Positions 27,508 through 35,703 of a stretch of 62,366 bases of DNA are shown here, piece after piece. The notes below the pieces were generated by a model. That model did not search any database, had not been told where the DNA came from, and saw only the letters and a program-made list of their open reading frames with translations. This DNA comes from Porphyromonadaceae bacterium UBA7332 (GTDB lineage: Bacteria; Bacteroidota; Bacteroidia; Bacteroidales; UBA7332), in the NCBI GenBank assembly GCA_002471225.1, contig DKPO01000017.1, forward strand, positions 125,299 through 187,664, written 5' to 3'. How positions within the stretch are numbered: position 1 is the stretch's first letter; every line of letters begins with the position of its first letter. Both the position numbers and the translations under genes were made by a program.

Positions 27508-27766
27508 TCGATTTGAAGAATTTATGAGTTATGTAGATATCATATTGTTGTTTCTTTTATTTTGATCTTATCTATATAAGAACCTTCCTGAAAGATGAAC
27601 TAATAGAATTAATAAGTGTTCGATATTTGATAGGATAGCTTATTGAAAAAGATGTCTTTATGAATTTTTGCTATTAAAATCTCATAAAAAAATATTTTTT
27701 GATGGAATTATACTATCTTAGTCGGTCGTAAAGGATAAATAAGAATAAACTTTAAATAATAGAATT

Positions 27767-28816
27767 ATGAAAACATTTCGCTTTTTAGTAGGGATGCTGA
27801 CCCTATTGTTGGTAATAACCTCATGCGGTGGAGGCAGTGGAAGTGGAAAAGGTATAACAATTAACGCAACTGGAGCACCGTATGAACTTCTAGTCGTGGT
27901 AAATAAAGATATTTGGAAAAAAGAAGCAGGTAAGGCTTTAGAGGGTATTCTTAAATCAGATGCAGAAGGACTTCCACAAGCTGAACCTAACTTTAAGGTT
28001 TCGGTTGTCGACGAAGCAAATTTTGATAAGATTTTAAAGCCGGTAAGAAATATTATTATTGTAGATATTGCAAAAACTTATACTAAAGCTTCAATGTCTT
28101 ATGGCAAAAATGTATGGTCAGACGGACAAATGGTATTGACAATAAAAGCTCCGGATGAAAAAAGCTTTCAGGATTATGTGACAGCAAACGGGACTAAAAT
28201 CGTGAATTTCTTTGTTAATTCAGAGATGAATAGAAATATTACTTATTTTAATTCGAAGTATAATACGGATGTAAGAAATAAAGTAATGGATATGTTTGGT
28301 GCGCAAATTTCAATTCCAAGCGATTTGAAACTTGATAAAGCAGGTGAAAATTTTTATTGGGTTACAAATGATGCCTCCAAAGGACGTATGGACTTTGCTA
28401 TTTATGCAGTACCGTATAAAAAATCAGATGCTTTTTCTGCCAAAAGTCTGATTGCAATGCGAGACTCTGTTATGAAAGAAAATATTAAAGGTTCTTCAGA
28501 CAGTATGTTCATGACAACAACTAAAGTAATGCCGGTAATGTGTGATACGATTTCGGTTCATGGAAAATTTACTGTACGTTTGCGTGGTTTGTGGGAAATG
28601 AAAAATGATATGATGGGTGGTCCATTCGTTTCATTATCTCGTTTAGATGAAAAAACACAACAAATTGTAACTGTTGAAGGATTTGTTTTTGCTCCATCAA
28701 TGAGTAAACGTAACTTAATTCGTCGCCTGGAGTCTATGTTGTATACACTTAAACTTTCGGACGAATTGCAAAAAGAAGATGAATTGTTGTTAGGCGTTGA
28801 TGAAAACAACAAATAG
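27767..28816 (+). CDS. DUF4837 family lipoprotein
   Basis: This is a 349-residue lipoprotein of a family confined to Bacteroidota. The signal peptide ends at the lipobox ITSC (Cys20), followed by a Gly/Ser linker. The conserved start of the mature part is TGAPYELLVVVNKDIWK. Function unknown. It is 18 bases upstream of pdxA and probably co-transcribed with it. Confidence 0.9.
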   Translation: MKTFRFLVGMLTLLLVITSCGGGSGSGKGITINATGAPYELLVVVNKDIWKKEAGKALEGILKSDAEGLPQAEPNFKVSVVDEANFDKILKPVRNIIIVDIAKTYTKASMSYGKNVWSDGQMVLTIKAPDEKSFQDYVTANGTKIVNFFVNSEMNRNITYFNSKYNTDVRNKVMDMFGAQISIPSDLKLDKAGENFYWVTNDASKGRMDFAIYAVPYKKSDAFSAKSLIAMRDSVMKENIKGSSDSMFMTTTKVMPVMCDTISVHGKFTVRLRGLWEMKNDMMGGPFVSLSRLDEKTQQIVTVEGFVFAPSMSKRNLIRRLESMLYTLKLSDELQKEDELLLGVDENNK

Positions 28817-28834
28817 CATAAAATATAAATTGAA

Positions 28835-29938
28835 ATGCAAGAAGAGAAAAAAATAAGAGTCGGAATTACCCAAGGGGATATTAACGGCGTTGGCTATGAA
28901 GTAATCATTAAGACGTTTTCGGATGCTCGTATGATTGAATTGTGTACGCCTGTTATATATGGTTCGTCTAAAGTTTTAGCTTATCATCGTAAATCGATGG
29001 ATTTGCCGGCGGTTAATTATTCGTTGATTAACAATGCTACTGAACTAAATGAAAACTGTGTCAATTTAATTAATTGTACAGAAGAAGATTTGAAGGTAGA
29101 ATTTGGTAAGCCAACACAAATAGCCGGAGAAGCTGCTTTATTATCATTAGAAAAAGCAACTGCTGATCTAAAAGCCGGATTGATTGATGTCATTGTTACG
29201 GCTCCGATTAATAAAGATACGATCCAGTCAGATGATTTTCATTTCCCGGGGCATACTGAATATATGCATCATCATTTCGCATTAGGTCATAATGTATTGA
29301 TGTTTCTGGTAAGCGAAACGTTGAAAATTGCAGTTGTAACAGGACATATTCCGATTTCAAAGGTTTCGGAATCTTTGACTAAAACAGAAGTCTTAAATAA
29401 AATCCGATTGCTACAAAATACATTAGCTAAAGATTTTGATATTCAGAAGCCGCGTATTGCTGTTTTAGGTTTAAATCCGCATGCCGGGGATAACGGTCTT
29501 ATCGGAAATGAAGAAGCTGAAATCATAAAACCGGCTATTCAGGCAGGACAAGATGGAGGCATATTATGTTATGGTCCATTTTCTGCTGATGGATTCTTTG
29601 GTTCGGGTATGTATCGTGAGTTTGATGCTACATTAGCTATGTATCATGATCAGGGATTGATTCCTTTTAAAACGATAGCTATGGATCAGGGTGTAAACTT
29701 TACAGCAGGATTAAGCGTGGTAAGAACTTCACCGGATCATGGAACGGCTTATGATATTGCTGGAAAAGGAATTGCCTCAGAAGAGTCTTTCCGTCAGGCG
29801 ATCTATTTAGCTTTAGATGCTTACAGAAACCGTCAGAATTATATTGAAGCAAAAAGAAATCCATTGCGTAAGCAATATTTCAATAAAGAAAGTGATACTG
29901 ATTTAAGTACACTCGTTGCTGAAAATAATGAAGATTGA
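28835..29938 (+). CDS. pdxA: 4-hydroxythreonine-4-phosphate dehydrogenase
   Basis: This is a 367-residue NAD-dependent enzyme of pyridoxal phosphate synthesis. Signatures are GITQGDINGVGYEVI at the start, TAPINKDTIQ, FPGHTEYMHHHF (metal His), NPHAGDNGLIGNEE and TSPDHGTAYDIAGKG near the end. It follows the DUF4837 gene closely and ends at a strong terminator. Confidence 0.95.
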   Translation: MQEEKKIRVGITQGDINGVGYEVIIKTFSDARMIELCTPVIYGSSKVLAYHRKSMDLPAVNYSLINNATELNENCVNLINCTEEDLKVEFGKPTQIAGEAALLSLEKATADLKAGLIDVIVTAPINKDTIQSDDFHFPGHTEYMHHHFALGHNVLMFLVSETLKIAVVTGHIPISKVSESLTKTEVLNKIRLLQNTLAKDFDIQKPRIAVLGLNPHAGDNGLIGNEEAEIIKPAIQAGQDGGILCYGPFSADGFFGSGMYREFDATLAMYHDQGLIPFKTIAMDQGVNFTAGLSVVRTSPDHGTAYDIAGKGIASEESFRQAIYLALDAYRNRQNYIEAKRNPLRKQYFNKESDTDLSTLVAENNED

Positions 29939-29963
29939 TTGAAATCCTGTTTATAATATTGGG

Positions 29964-29999
29964 GGTCGTCTCTATAAAGCTCCGGCTTAAGAGACGACC
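29964..29999 (+). terminator. Terminator after pdxA
   Basis: A 10-bp perfect stem, GGTCGTCTCT (29964-29973) with AGAGACGACC (29990-29999), is followed by a T-rich stretch. Confidence 0.8.
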
Positions 30000-30025
30000 T
30001 TTGTATTTTATGAGTTAATATATTT

Positions 30026-30421
30026 ATGGCAAAAAAGAAGATTGAGTTTAAAATACAAAATTACGGTATATATACACAATGGGAGAGAGGATCAAAAGCT
30101 CTTCCTAAGATCAAAAAAATAACAACACTTATACCTGCGGCTTTGGATGTGGAATTTGGCTTGATTCTGCAAATAAAAGGAGGAAAAGGACTATGTCTTG
30201 ATTTTGAAATCATCCATCCTCCCTTTATCGATTTAAAAACCGGAGAGATTGCACCCTCTTTTGTAGGTCAGCACTTTGTAAATGGTAATGATTGGCGTTT
30301 TTTTATAGGGGATACATTCTGGGAACCTATTGAGGATAAAATAGGAGAGTGGGAAATTATTGTCTGGAATGATAAAAAAGAAATCGTCAGGAAGAAATTT
30401 CAGGTTGTCGAAAGTGAATGA
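30026..30421 (+). CDS. DUF3859 domain-containing protein
   Basis: This is a 131-residue cytoplasmic protein with no signal peptide, covered almost fully by the DUF3859 pattern (KNYGIY-like start, here IQNYGIYTQWE; then LDFEIIHPPFIDLKTGE and FFIGDTFWEPIEDKIGEWEI). It is probably a beta-sandwich. Function unknown. It stands alone between pdxA and the permease gene. Confidence 0.85.
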   Translation: MAKKKIEFKIQNYGIYTQWERGSKALPKIKKITTLIPAALDVEFGLILQIKGGKGLCLDFEIIHPPFIDLKTGEIAPSFVGQHFVNGNDWRFFIGDTFWEPIEDKIGEWEIIVWNDKKEIVRKKFQVVESE

Positions 30422-30478
30422 TATACATCCATATAAAGTGAAAGAATAAAAAATGATTTTTCAGAACCGTTCGTATGT

Positions 30479-30509
30479 TTTTTTATATGCGCTAAAATAT
30501 CTAATTTCG
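30479..30509 (+). promoter_or_regulatory. Candidate promoter of the purine permease
   Basis: TTTT (30479-30482), a 19-bp spacer and TAATTTCG (30502-30509) each miss the consensus by one base. Confidence 0.45.
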
Positions 30510-30538
30510 CGCTTTAATTTCAAAAAACAGATGGTCAA

Positions 30539-31837
30539 ATGTTAGAAAAATTATTTAAACTCACAGAACACCGAACAAATGTTCGTCGCGAATTAGTTGC
30601 CGGTTTTACGACATTTATGGCAATGGCTTATATCCTGGCAGTAAATCCGGATATATTATCAGCTGCAGGTATGGATAAAGGATCTGTATTTACAGCTACA
30701 GCTATAGCCTCCGTTATCGGATGTTTATTAATGGGACTTTTTGCAAACTTACCAATCGGATTGGCTCCGGGAATGGGACTTAATGCATTCTTTGCATTCA
30801 CAGTCGTACTTACAATGGGATACTCTTATCAATTCGCACTTGCCGGTGTGTTCATTGAGGGTATCCTTTTTATTTTGATGTCATTCTTCAATATAAGGGA
30901 GTCGATTATAAAAGCGATACCATCTAATGTCAAGATAAGTATCTCGATAGGTATCGGACTCTTTATATCTTTGATTGGTTTGAAAGGAGCTGGTATTATT
31001 GTTGACAATCCGGCAACTTTGGTTTCTTTAGGGAAAATGACAGATCCTTCAGTAATTCTTGGTATGATTGGTATTGGTATTGCTGCTGTATTATTAATAC
31101 TGAATGTGAAAGGAGCTTTGTTAATTGCGATTTTAGGTACAACCTTGATTGGGATTCCGATGGGTGTTACTCAAATCCCTGAAAACTTTAGTCCGATTTC
31201 TCTGGCTCCGGCTTTACATAATAACTTTGCAGAGTTTGACTGGTCTCAGATATTTACGATGGATATGGTTATTATCGTATTTACCTTTATGTTTATTGAT
31301 ATCTTTGATACGGTAGGTACTTTGATCGGGGTATGTACAAGTGCTAAATTATTAGATAAAGACGGAAATGTTCCTAATGTGAAAAAAGCATTATTGGCTG
31401 ATGCGGTAGCTACTTCTGTTGGGGCTTTAATCGGTACAAGTACAGTAACATCCTATGTGGAAAGTGCATCAGGTGTTGCAGCAGGAGGTCGTACAGGCTT
31501 AACTGCAATTGTAGTGGGTGGATTATTTTTTGTAGCTTTATTCTTAGCTCCTGTATTTTTGATTATTCCCGCTGCAGCAACTTGTTCGGCATTGGTAATG
31601 GTTGGATTATTTATGTTACGTGTAGTTGGAAATGTTGATTTTGAGGATTTCTCAGAAGCTATACCTGCGTTTCTTACCATAATCTTTATACCTTTCTCAT
31701 ATAGTATTGCGGATGGTATTATGTTGGGAGTTGTAACTTACGTAGCGTTTAATGCTTTTTGTTTGAAGTTTAATAAACTGACTCCGACTATGATTATTCT
31801 CGCATTACTGTTTCTGGCTAAAATGGCCTGGATGTAA
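30539..31837 (+). CDS. NCS2-family (AzgA-like) purine permease
   Basis: This is a 432-residue inner-membrane protein with about 12-14 membrane segments. It begins LFKLTEHRTNVRRELVAGFTTFMAMAYILAVNP and has GLAPGMGLNAFF, both typical of adenine/guanine/hypoxanthine permeases of the AzgA group. FIDIFDTVGTLIGV and GTSTVTSYVESASGVAAGGRTGL contain the usual substrate-site residues. It imports purine bases with protons. The exact base is not predictable here. Confidence 0.92.
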   Translation: MLEKLFKLTEHRTNVRRELVAGFTTFMAMAYILAVNPDILSAAGMDKGSVFTATAIASVIGCLLMGLFANLPIGLAPGMGLNAFFAFTVVLTMGYSYQFALAGVFIEGILFILMSFFNIRESIIKAIPSNVKISISIGIGLFISLIGLKGAGIIVDNPATLVSLGKMTDPSVILGMIGIGIAAVLLILNVKGALLIAILGTTLIGIPMGVTQIPENFSPISLAPALHNNFAEFDWSQIFTMDMVIIVFTFMFIDIFDTVGTLIGVCTSAKLLDKDGNVPNVKKALLADAVATSVGALIGTSTVTSYVESASGVAAGGRTGLTAIVVGGLFFVALFLAPVFLIIPAAATCSALVMVGLFMLRVVGNVDFEDFSEAIPAFLTIIFIPFSYSIADGIMLGVVTYVAFNAFCLKFNKLTPTMIILALLFLAKMAWM

Positions 31838-31860
31838 TTAAGATATATATAATAAAAAAA

Positions 31861-31890
31861 GGAGATGACTCACATTATGCGGTCATCTCC
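31861..31890. terminator. Bidirectional terminator
   Basis: A 9-bp stem, GGAGATGAC (31861-31869) with GTCATCTCC (31882-31890), with A and T runs on either side, is shared by the convergent permease and GH20-like genes. Confidence 0.85.
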
Positions 31891-31898
31891 TTTTTTTA

Positions 31899-33518
31899 TT
31901 ATAGAATTACAATTTCGTCCATTCTAAGAGGTGTTGTTTCAATGTCTTCTGCATAAATAATCAGCTTGACAAATCGACCATTCGCGCCCAATTTGTTTAC
32001 TTCAAAACGCTCTTGCTCGTTATTTAGCTGAATGGTTTTTACAGGACTGAAATGTGCTCCGTCCTGAGAAACCAGAATCTCAGCTTTTTTGCCTCCGATT
32101 ACACCAAATGCTATTTTATTGATAGGTGTATTTTCCAATAAATCAATAGTCATGATAGCTTTGTTGTCCGGGAAATATACCCATCCATCCATTTCATCAG
32201 CGAAGGAGCTTAATCCATCGACAAGAATAAAAGGTTTCTTTGTTTTTGGCGAAAATATTGGTTTTGCCGTTGCTTTATTAAACTGGAAATCCAAAAATAG
32301 AGGATCACTCATTTCAGCATTTTCCTGGAATCCGATAGCAAATATTTTCTTATTCTCAGTAATCATAATCGGATTCGATAGAAGAGAGGATGATCTGGTT
32401 GGTGTTTCTCCTCCTGTCGTATAACGAATATCAATATCTGGTCTTACTGTATGGATGCGTAACTGTACCTTGCGATCTTTGACTGTAGTCTGATAATTCA
32501 ATTCATACATTAACTTCGAATAATCAATACGCATTGCTTTATAAACAGGTATCAGTATATCCAGATTTCGAAGGAACTGTTTCCAGTTTTTTTCCTTATT
32601 ACCACTCCAGCAGATATCAGCAAATGCAGCACCATTCGGGAATGCTCTCCAGGCATCATAAATAGTCATGTTTGACTCTCCGCCTAAAATGTTTCCAATC
32701 ATTCCTTGCAATTGATTAGAATAACGTAATCCGCTTCCCGGCTTGTACATATAAATGTCTTTTAAAGTACACTCGACTTCTTCGGGCTCAAGGATAATTG
32801 TATTATCTAAGTTTGGATTGGTCATTTGCTCATCAATGTTTGCTTCTTCACTTGACAGTTCGATACAATGAAGAGATGCAAAGGCTCCTATTTCATGCAA
32901 GGCATCTTTATCAAAAGGCATACCGTTTTCATCAATAGGATCCCAGTATAGACGATTTAATTTATGTAACCCCATCAAGTCGATAAACTTAAACATATCT
33001 TCTTTCGAAAGACTCGTGTTCTGTTTCTTCAAGCGTATAGCTCGAATTTCCAGATAAGGGTTATCTTTTATAATACCACCCTGAGCTACAACTTCAATTA
33101 CTCCTGCAGGCTGTGCGCTTTCGATTTCAGCAGGAAGCAACTGTCTGAGGGATTGTAAGGCATTAAAAAAACCTTTACGCGAAGAAGCGATGATTGAGAT
33201 TGCACGTGAGTCAACAATTAACTGATATTGTTCATCACGCATTGTTTCATCCGTAATGAAACGTACAACATTTTTACTGGCTCTGTCATTCGGGATAATT
33301 CCCATACTGAATCCGGAGCATTTTTCAATTTGTTTGACTAATAACGAAGCAAGCTCTGCCTGCTCATCGTTTTCTACAGCCCAGATTGTTTTGGGTGTAA
33401 AAATAAATGAAGAGGCTGAACGAACATAAGATTGAGGTTCAGGAATGATAGCCCATACAGAAACACTTTTAATAAGTGCGGCTACCAGCATAAAAGTAAA
33501 AAGAGTAAATCTTTTCAT
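31899..33518 (-). CDS. GH20-like secreted protein lacking the catalytic Asp-Glu pair
   Basis: This is a 539-residue protein with a signal peptide to about residue 23. Residues 24-150 match the N-terminal domain of beta-N-acetylhexosaminidases (IIPEPQSYV...GFFNALQSLRQLL). The barrel region spans only about 155-325. Its start (DMFKFIDLMGLHKLNRLYWD) and end (GNILGGESNMTIYDAWRAFP...ADICWSG) match GH20, but the middle, which holds the catalytic DE pair, is missing. Next come a chitobiase-type C-terminal domain (IDIRYTTGGETPTRSS) and a discoidin-like domain (about 440-539). It is probably a non-catalytic sugar-binding protein, for hexosamine glycans by inference. The frame is intact, so it is not a simple pseudogene. 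Confidence 0.78.
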   Translation of the reverse strand: MKRFTLFTFMLVAALIKSVSVWAIIPEPQSYVRSASSFIFTPKTIWAVENDEQAELASLLVKQIEKCSGFSMGIIPNDRASKNVVRFITDETMRDEQYQLIVDSRAISIIASSRKGFFNALQSLRQLLPAEIESAQPAGVIEVVAQGGIIKDNPYLEIRAIRLKKQNTSLSKEDMFKFIDLMGLHKLNRLYWDPIDENGMPFDKDALHEIGAFASLHCIELSSEEANIDEQMTNPNLDNTIILEPEEVECTLKDIYMYKPGSGLRYSNQLQGMIGNILGGESNMTIYDAWRAFPNGAAFADICWSGNKEKNWKQFLRNLDILIPVYKAMRIDYSKLMYELNYQTTVKDRKVQLRIHTVRPDIDIRYTTGGETPTRSSSLLSNPIMITENKKIFAIGFQENAEMSDPLFLDFQFNKATAKPIFSPKTKKPFILVDGLSSFADEMDGWVYFPDNKAIMTIDLLENTPINKIAFGVIGGKKAEILVSQDGAHFSPVKTIQLNNEQERFEVNKLGANGRFVKLIIYAEDIETTPLRMDEIVIL

Positions 33519-33898
33519 TTGAGTAAATTTTTCTATAAATCAAAACAGAAAAAAGTTAAGAATAAACCTTAGCTTTTTATTATAACAACTAATATATGAA
33601 AAAATATCATATTTGGCATAAAACGGAGCAAAAGTAATATTATATACTGCAATTAGAATATAAAAACGATCAAATTTAGAAATATCCTTTCTAAGCATCG
33701 TATCTTCATATATACAGAGAGTTTGAATACAGATTATTTTTATTGTAATATGTTAATATACTGTCATTTATTATAAATAGATTATGTTGGGGATACGGGT
33801 ATTTTTATATCCTTTGATTATTAAATTAATGTTATTACCTTCGGCTCCGTTAGAATTCTAATGTGAACTTAGTTACCTGAAAATTTAATAATTATTGA
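33519..33898. other. 380-bp divergent promoter region
   Basis: This is an A/T-rich gap between the GH20-like gene (minus) and the sialidase-like gene (plus). TACTTTTG on the minus strand at 33636-33629 is a candidate -7 box for the GH20-like gene, and the plus-strand promoter is listed separately. No operator-like repeat stands out. Confidence 0.6.
33813..33843 (+). promoter_or_regulatory. Promoter of the sialidase-like/GH123 pair
   Basis: TTTG (33813-33816), a 19-bp spacer and TACCTTCG (33836-33843) give a full -33 match and seven of eight at -7. The start codon is 56 bases downstream. Confidence 0.65.
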
Positions 33899-35665
33899 AT
33901 GAAAAAGATCTTGTTTTTTATTGGTATCGCACACTTTTTAGTTATACACACATTTGCAGATAACCCGACTAAAATAGTTGGAATTCCTCCTGCTGATGGA
34001 GGAAGAGGTTTAATCAGAGTAGATAATTCGGAAATCCGGCATTATTCAGGAGGCAAAGGAAGAGAGTCTCTTAAAATTCTGGTAAGTAAAGATAACGGAC
34101 TTACATGGGATAATATGAACGTACCTACAAATTATCCCGACAATTTTGGGGGTATTCCTAAAGAATCTCCGGCGATTTCTCAAAATCCATTGACTGGTGA
34201 ATTTATAAGAGTTCAGCCAGCGGGAGGTTATATTTTTATATCTCAAGGAGGTTTAGATGGTAAATGGGGGGCTGTAACAAAAGACGGAAAATTGTCTTTC
34301 GACTGGATGAATAATGATGGACATAACTATGTGAAGTTATCAGGGATAATGCGTAATCCTGTATTTGTAAATGAAGGGAAACGTATTCTCATTCCGGCTC
34401 ATAACGGGAGTTCTTTTGTGCATATTTCAGATGATGGCGGTTTGACATGGACAAGATCGAAAAATAATATAGAAGCACCACCGCATAAAGCCGGGGGGAT
34501 TCATAAGGGGCACAGGTGGCAAAATATTGGTGTCGAAGGAACAATCGTAGAATTGAAAAATAAAACACTTTGGATTCTCGTAAGGACATCGCAGGATCAA
34601 TATTATGAAGCTTTTTCTGAAGATATGGGAGAAACATGGTCAGCAGCAGAGCCTTCCCGCTTTTGGGGTACGCTGACAATGCCTTGTATGAACCGATTAT
34701 CGGATGGACGTTTATTAATGCTTTGGACTAATACCGTTCCATTGCCTGAAAATAAAGGAGCTAATTTAAGAGGGGGAGAAGATGCTTTTACGAATAGAGA
34801 CTCCCATCATGCCGCAATATCTCATGATGAAGGTAAAACATGGATTGGTTTTCGTGAGATTATATTAGATGAGCATCGTAATCAATCAGATTACGCAACT
34901 TTCAATGGCCCTCAGGATAGAGGTAAGCACCAAAGTGAAATGGTTCAACTGGATAGCGATAAAGTTTTGATTTCGCTTGGTCAGCATCCGGAACATCGTA
35001 AGTTAGTTATTTACAATACGAAATCATTATACGAGACGGATCGTCAGTGTAATTTTGAGGATGGATTGGATAGTTGGACCATACATACTTATATTCCTGT
35101 AACAAAAGGGCATTGTGCATATAATCGTAAACCTTCGGCATCACTGATTAATCATAAAGGTAAGTCTGCGATGTTGGTAAAAAGACTTGAAGATGCTGAT
35201 CTTATAAGTGAGTCTTTAGATGTTAATTATGAAAAAGGAGGAGCTACATGGAATTTCCCAAATGGGACTAAAGGTTCACTTTCAGTTACTTTTACAATGA
35301 ATGAAGGTAGTAAAGGAACACAGATAAGTCTTACTGATCGTCTGTTTAATGCTTGCGATGAAACAACCGAAGAGTTAGCGGTGTATACATTAACTCTTCG
35401 TCCCGGTATGAAGTTAGGGAATAAAAAATTAAAAGCAGGTAAAAGCTATAATCTCACATTTAAGTGGGATGGAGTGTCGGATGAGAATTCTTTTTGTAAT
35501 GTTTTTATCAATGATTCTAAAAAACCGGAGCTTAAACTACCTCTGAAAAATACCAGTCTTAATGGACTAAGTTATATTCATCTTATTTCTAAAGCAGAAA
35601 AAGCAGATAGTGGTATTGTTATAGAATCGGTAGAAGCAAGTGTAGCTAAAACGCTTATCGATTAA
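33899..35665 (+). CDS. Sialidase-fold (BNR/Asp-box) secreted protein
   Basis: This is a 588-residue protein with a signal peptide ending near residue 20 (HTFA). Residues about 22-370 form a six-bladed propeller with four Asp boxes: SKDNGLTW (63-70), SDDGGLTW (177-184), SEDMGETW (240-247) and SHDEGKTW (308-315). GVEGTIVELKNKTLWILVRT carries the Glu and Arg expected near a sialidase site. The usual N-terminal FRIP motif is not evident. Residues about 375-588 look like a laminin-G-type jelly roll. It may release sialic acid or a related sugar, or act as a lectin; activity is inferred. It precedes the GH123-like gene by 38 bases, in one operon. Confidence 0.78.
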   Translation: MKKILFFIGIAHFLVIHTFADNPTKIVGIPPADGGRGLIRVDNSEIRHYSGGKGRESLKILVSKDNGLTWDNMNVPTNYPDNFGGIPKESPAISQNPLTGEFIRVQPAGGYIFISQGGLDGKWGAVTKDGKLSFDWMNNDGHNYVKLSGIMRNPVFVNEGKRILIPAHNGSSFVHISDDGGLTWTRSKNNIEAPPHKAGGIHKGHRWQNIGVEGTIVELKNKTLWILVRTSQDQYYEAFSEDMGETWSAAEPSRFWGTLTMPCMNRLSDGRLLMLWTNTVPLPENKGANLRGGEDAFTNRDSHHAAISHDEGKTWIGFREIILDEHRNQSDYATFNGPQDRGKHQSEMVQLDSDKVLISLGQHPEHRKLVIYNTKSLYETDRQCNFEDGLDSWTIHTYIPVTKGHCAYNRKPSASLINHKGKSAMLVKRLEDADLISESLDVNYEKGGATWNFPNGTKGSLSVTFTMNEGSKGTQISLTDRLFNACDETTEELAVYTLTLRPGMKLGNKKLKAGKSYNLTFKWDGVSDENSFCNVFINDSKKPELKLPLKNTSLNGLSYIHLISKAEKADSGIVIESVEASVAKTLID

Positions 35666-35703
35666 TTAAATCCTCAAAATCAAAATACTTAAAAAACATT
35701 GCA

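Larger units (their letters stand above)
26485..27766. other. 1.28-kb divergent gap with three periodic arrays and a small ORF
   Basis: No gene over 60 codons is found between gpmI and the DUF4837 gene. The gap holds, from left to right, the gpmI -7 box (26522-26529), a 10-bp repeat module inside an inverted repeat (26693-26868), a 21-bp array (26945-27028), a 22-bp array (27118-27205), and a hairpin followed by a 58-codon ORF (27279-27507). The stretches 26530-26692 and 27508-27713 show nothing I can name. TATCTTAG at 27714-27721 is a near-match -7 box for the DUF4837 gene. Confidence 0.8.

Noticed and set aside
31899..33518. Pseudogene call for the GH20-like gene
   Set aside because: The frame is intact with a signal peptide and kept accessory domains, so a non-catalytic functional protein is more likely.
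34389..34679. 96-codon minus-strand frame
   Set aside because: It is antisense to the sialidase-like gene and shows no protein-like features.
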